Below, piece after piece: positions 62,377 to 64,000 of a DNA stretch of 64,000 bases. A program made the position numbers and the translations under genes. The notes under the pieces were generated by a model that was not told the origin of the DNA, made no database searches, and saw only the letters and a list, made by a program, of their open reading frames with translations. The stretch's first letter is position 1; the number at the start of each line of letters is the position of its first letter. The stretch is taken from the NCBI GenBank assembly GCA_900320025.1, contig ONQW01000002.1:1-64000 (forward strand), given 5' to 3'. This stretch comes from an uncultured Lachnospiraceae bacterium. GTDB lineage: Bacteria > Bacillota > Clostridia > Lachnospirales > Lachnospiraceae.

Positions 62377-63896
62377 GCCTTTCCCTCTTCCCGGAGAATA
62401 TCGCGGATGATCACACGCTCATCCATCGGATATTTCACCCCGCGGATTTCCTGATAATCCTCATGTCCCTTGCCTGCAAGGACAATGATGTCTCCGGTCT
62501 CTCCGTGATCCATCGCATAGCGGATTGCCTCTCTGCGGTCCGGGATCGTGACATATCTGCCTTCCGTCTTTTTCATGCCTGTGACAATATCCGCAATGAT
62601 GTCCATCGGCTCCTCAAAGCGGGGATTGTCAGAGGTTATAATGGTGAAATCGGCGAGTCTTCCGCTGACCTCGCCCATCTCAAACCGGCGCAGTCTGCTC
62701 CGGTTGCCCCCGCAGCCAAACAGACAGATCAGCCTGTGCGGGTGATATTCCCGCAGGGTCGTCAGAAGACTCTCGAGTGCCACTGCATTGTGCGCATAAT
62801 CAATCAGCAGCGTGTAATCTCCGCTCCCCTTCACCATCTCGATTCTGCCCTTTACATGGGCTGTGCGCAGCGCGCTCTCTATCTTCTCCTTTGACACGTC
62901 AAAATGCCGGCACACCGCGATGGCACAGAGCGCGTTATAGACGCTGAACCGGCCCGGTGTCGGCACCTCGGCATGAAGCCTGACAAGTCCCTCCGAATCG
63001 AAGGAGATGCCAAGCTCTCCCGGCTTGTGTATCAGCTCCAGATGGTCTGCCCAGAGGCCGTTCCCAGGCGTAAGGCCGAATGTCTCCATCTGGCAGGTGT
63101 GTCCGGCAAGGACCTGCGCCGTATGAGGATCATCCCCGTTCACAATGCCGATGTGGCACTGCCGGAACAGCAGTCCCTTGCACTGCATGTATTCCTCAAA
63201 GTCCACGTGCTCATTCGGCCCGATGTGATCCGGCGATATATTGGTGAATACTCCGATATCGAAGACAAACCCCTGGGTACGGTGCAGCTTCAGCGCCTGC
63301 GATGACACCTCCATGACCAGAATTTCAATTCCCGCATCCACCATCTCACGGAACGTCTTCTGCAGGACAATGGACTCCGGCGTCGTATTAGCCGAGGGGA
63401 TATGCCGGTCCCCGATGATGGTCTCGATCGTTCCGACAAGACCGACCTTCCTGCCGGACGCCTCGAGGATCGATTTGATCAGATACGTCGTGGTAGTCTT
63501 ACCCTTCGTGCCTGTGACACCGATCGTGCGAAGCTGCTCCGCCGGGTATCCATACCACGCCGCCGAGAGATACGCCATTGCATAGCGGGCATCCGGAACA
63601 CGGATGAGGATAACCCGCGCTGCCTTATTTTTCTCTGCTTCGGACAGATTGACCTCGTGGCTCACCACCAGAGCCGCCGCCCCGGCATTTACCGTCTGTG
63701 CGGCAAAATCATGTCCGTCCCGATTCGCGCCCGGAATACAGAAGAAAAGGCAGCCCTCCGATACCGTTCTGGAATCATTGGTAATTCCGGTGATCACGGT
63801 ATCCAGTGCCTCGTCAAGTGCCTCTCCCTCCAGCGCTGTCCCATTCCGTTCCAGCGTATATTCTGAAAGACGTTCCAATAACGTTCTGATTTTCAT
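62373..63896 (-). CDS. murE: UDP-MurNAc-tripeptide synthetase MurE (meso-DAP type)
   Basis: Cytoplasmic ligase adding the third residue of the peptidoglycan stem. 507 residues in three Mur domains: SRTVSEGCLFFCIPG at the UMP-binding end, ATP loop GVTGTKGKTTTTYLI, and in the C-terminal domain SDNPRFEEP; DNPR (423-426) is the motif associated with meso-diaminopimelate specificity. Far from the dcw cluster; the ribosome binding site (AAAGGG) is modest. Confidence 0.96.
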   Translation of the reverse strand: MKIRTLLERLSEYTLERNGTALEGEALDEALDTVITGITNDSRTVSEGCLFFCIPGANRDGHDFAAQTVNAGAAALVVSHEVNLSEAEKNKAARVILIRVPDARYAMAYLSAAWYGYPAEQLRTIGVTGTKGKTTTTYLIKSILEASGRKVGLVGTIETIIGDRHIPSANTTPESIVLQKTFREMVDAGIEILVMEVSSQALKLHRTQGFVFDIGVFTNISPDHIGPNEHVDFEEYMQCKGLLFRQCHIGIVNGDDPHTAQVLAGHTCQMETFGLTPGNGLWADHLELIHKPGELGISFDSEGLVRLHAEVPTPGRFSVYNALCAIAVCRHFDVSKEKIESALRTAHVKGRIEMVKGSGDYTLLIDYAHNAVALESLLTTLREYHPHRLICLFGCGGNRSRLRRFEMGEVSGRLADFTIITSDNPRFEEPMDIIADIVTGMKKTEGRYVTIPDRREAIRYAMDHGETGDIIVLAGKGHEDYQEIRGVKYPMDERVIIRDILREEGKA

Positions 63897-63990
63897 CTGC
63901 TGATACTACCCTTTCCCGCCGCGATCCGCCGGCTGAATCCTCAATTTGTACATGAAGCTGCCCCACACTGCCAGGACCTCATATGGATTC

Positions 63991-63996
63991 ATTGTA
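63991..63996 (-). promoter_or_regulatory. Possible -10 element for murE-priA-def
   Basis: Minus strand TACAAT about 95 bases before murE. The matching -35 would lie outside the window, so this is tentative. Nothing else is visible in 63897-64000. Confidence 0.3.
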
Positions 63997-64000
63997 CCAC

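Overview
The window is a chromosomal segment of a low-G+C-phylum (Firmicutes, class Clostridia) bacterium whose base composition is nonetheless fairly GC-rich; gene order and content fit a Lachnospiraceae-like anaerobe, but no 16S or other decisive marker is present. Every protein gene I can support, and the single tRNA, lies on the minus strand; the long plus-strand reading frames are shadows. MurE carries the DNPR motif of meso-diaminopimelate-adding enzymes. It is almost entirely housekeeping DNA: I see no prophage, insertion sequence, CRISPR array or toxin-antitoxin pair.

Layout, read in the direction of transcription (from high to low coordinates). 64000-50758: murE, priA, def, fmt, YugP-type membrane protease, rsmB, rlmN, stp, prkC, rsgA (cell-wall precursor, replication restart, translation start/protein maturation, Ser/Thr kinase-phosphatase pair, ribosome maturation). 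50607-46337: a ZIP metal transporter, a three-gene NitT/TauT-type ABC importer and a decayed TetR repressor that still has two perfect operator palindromes. 46170-43959: ychF and lgt. 43602-33702: the division and cell-wall (dcw) cluster mraZ-rsmH-ftsL-ftsI-mraY-ftsW-ftsQ-ftsZ, lacking murD, murG and murC. 33574-26778: tRNA-Ala and an opp-type peptide importer operon oppBCDFA. 26522-17340: a DUF4349 lipoprotein, sbcD, sbcC, a coiled-coil membrane protein and a DUF815 ATPase. 17126-13835: pta, rpmF, plsX, acpP. 13838-5522: rnc, smc, ftsY, a membrane-anchored GH25-like protein, ylxM, ffh (the signal-recognition-particle set). 5421-3044: rpsP, khpA, rimM, trmD, rplS. 2942-1: lepB, rbgA, a second lepB and an RNase HII fused to a YraN-like domain that runs off the window.

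The most interesting signal is not a gene. At least seven, probably eight or more, junctions between co-oriented genes carry the same modular hairpin repeat, always in the same orientation and usually ending at the ribosome binding site of the next gene. Two nearly full-length copies (30919-31041 between oppC and oppD; 54052-54175 between stp and prkC) differ at many positions, yet in their 14-bp first stem almost every difference is compensated on the other arm while the six-base loop is unchanged. This is covariation expected of a structured RNA. In one copy the repeat supplies the stop codon of oppD, suggesting that it was inserted. Other notable regulatory features are tandem 24- and 26-bp repeats just upstream of consensus promoters (ylxM and rpmF), promoters overlapping terminators, terminator-like hairpins in several leaders, MraZ-type 10-bp-phased boxes at mraZ, and a perfect 28-bp inverted repeat between lgt and mraZ.
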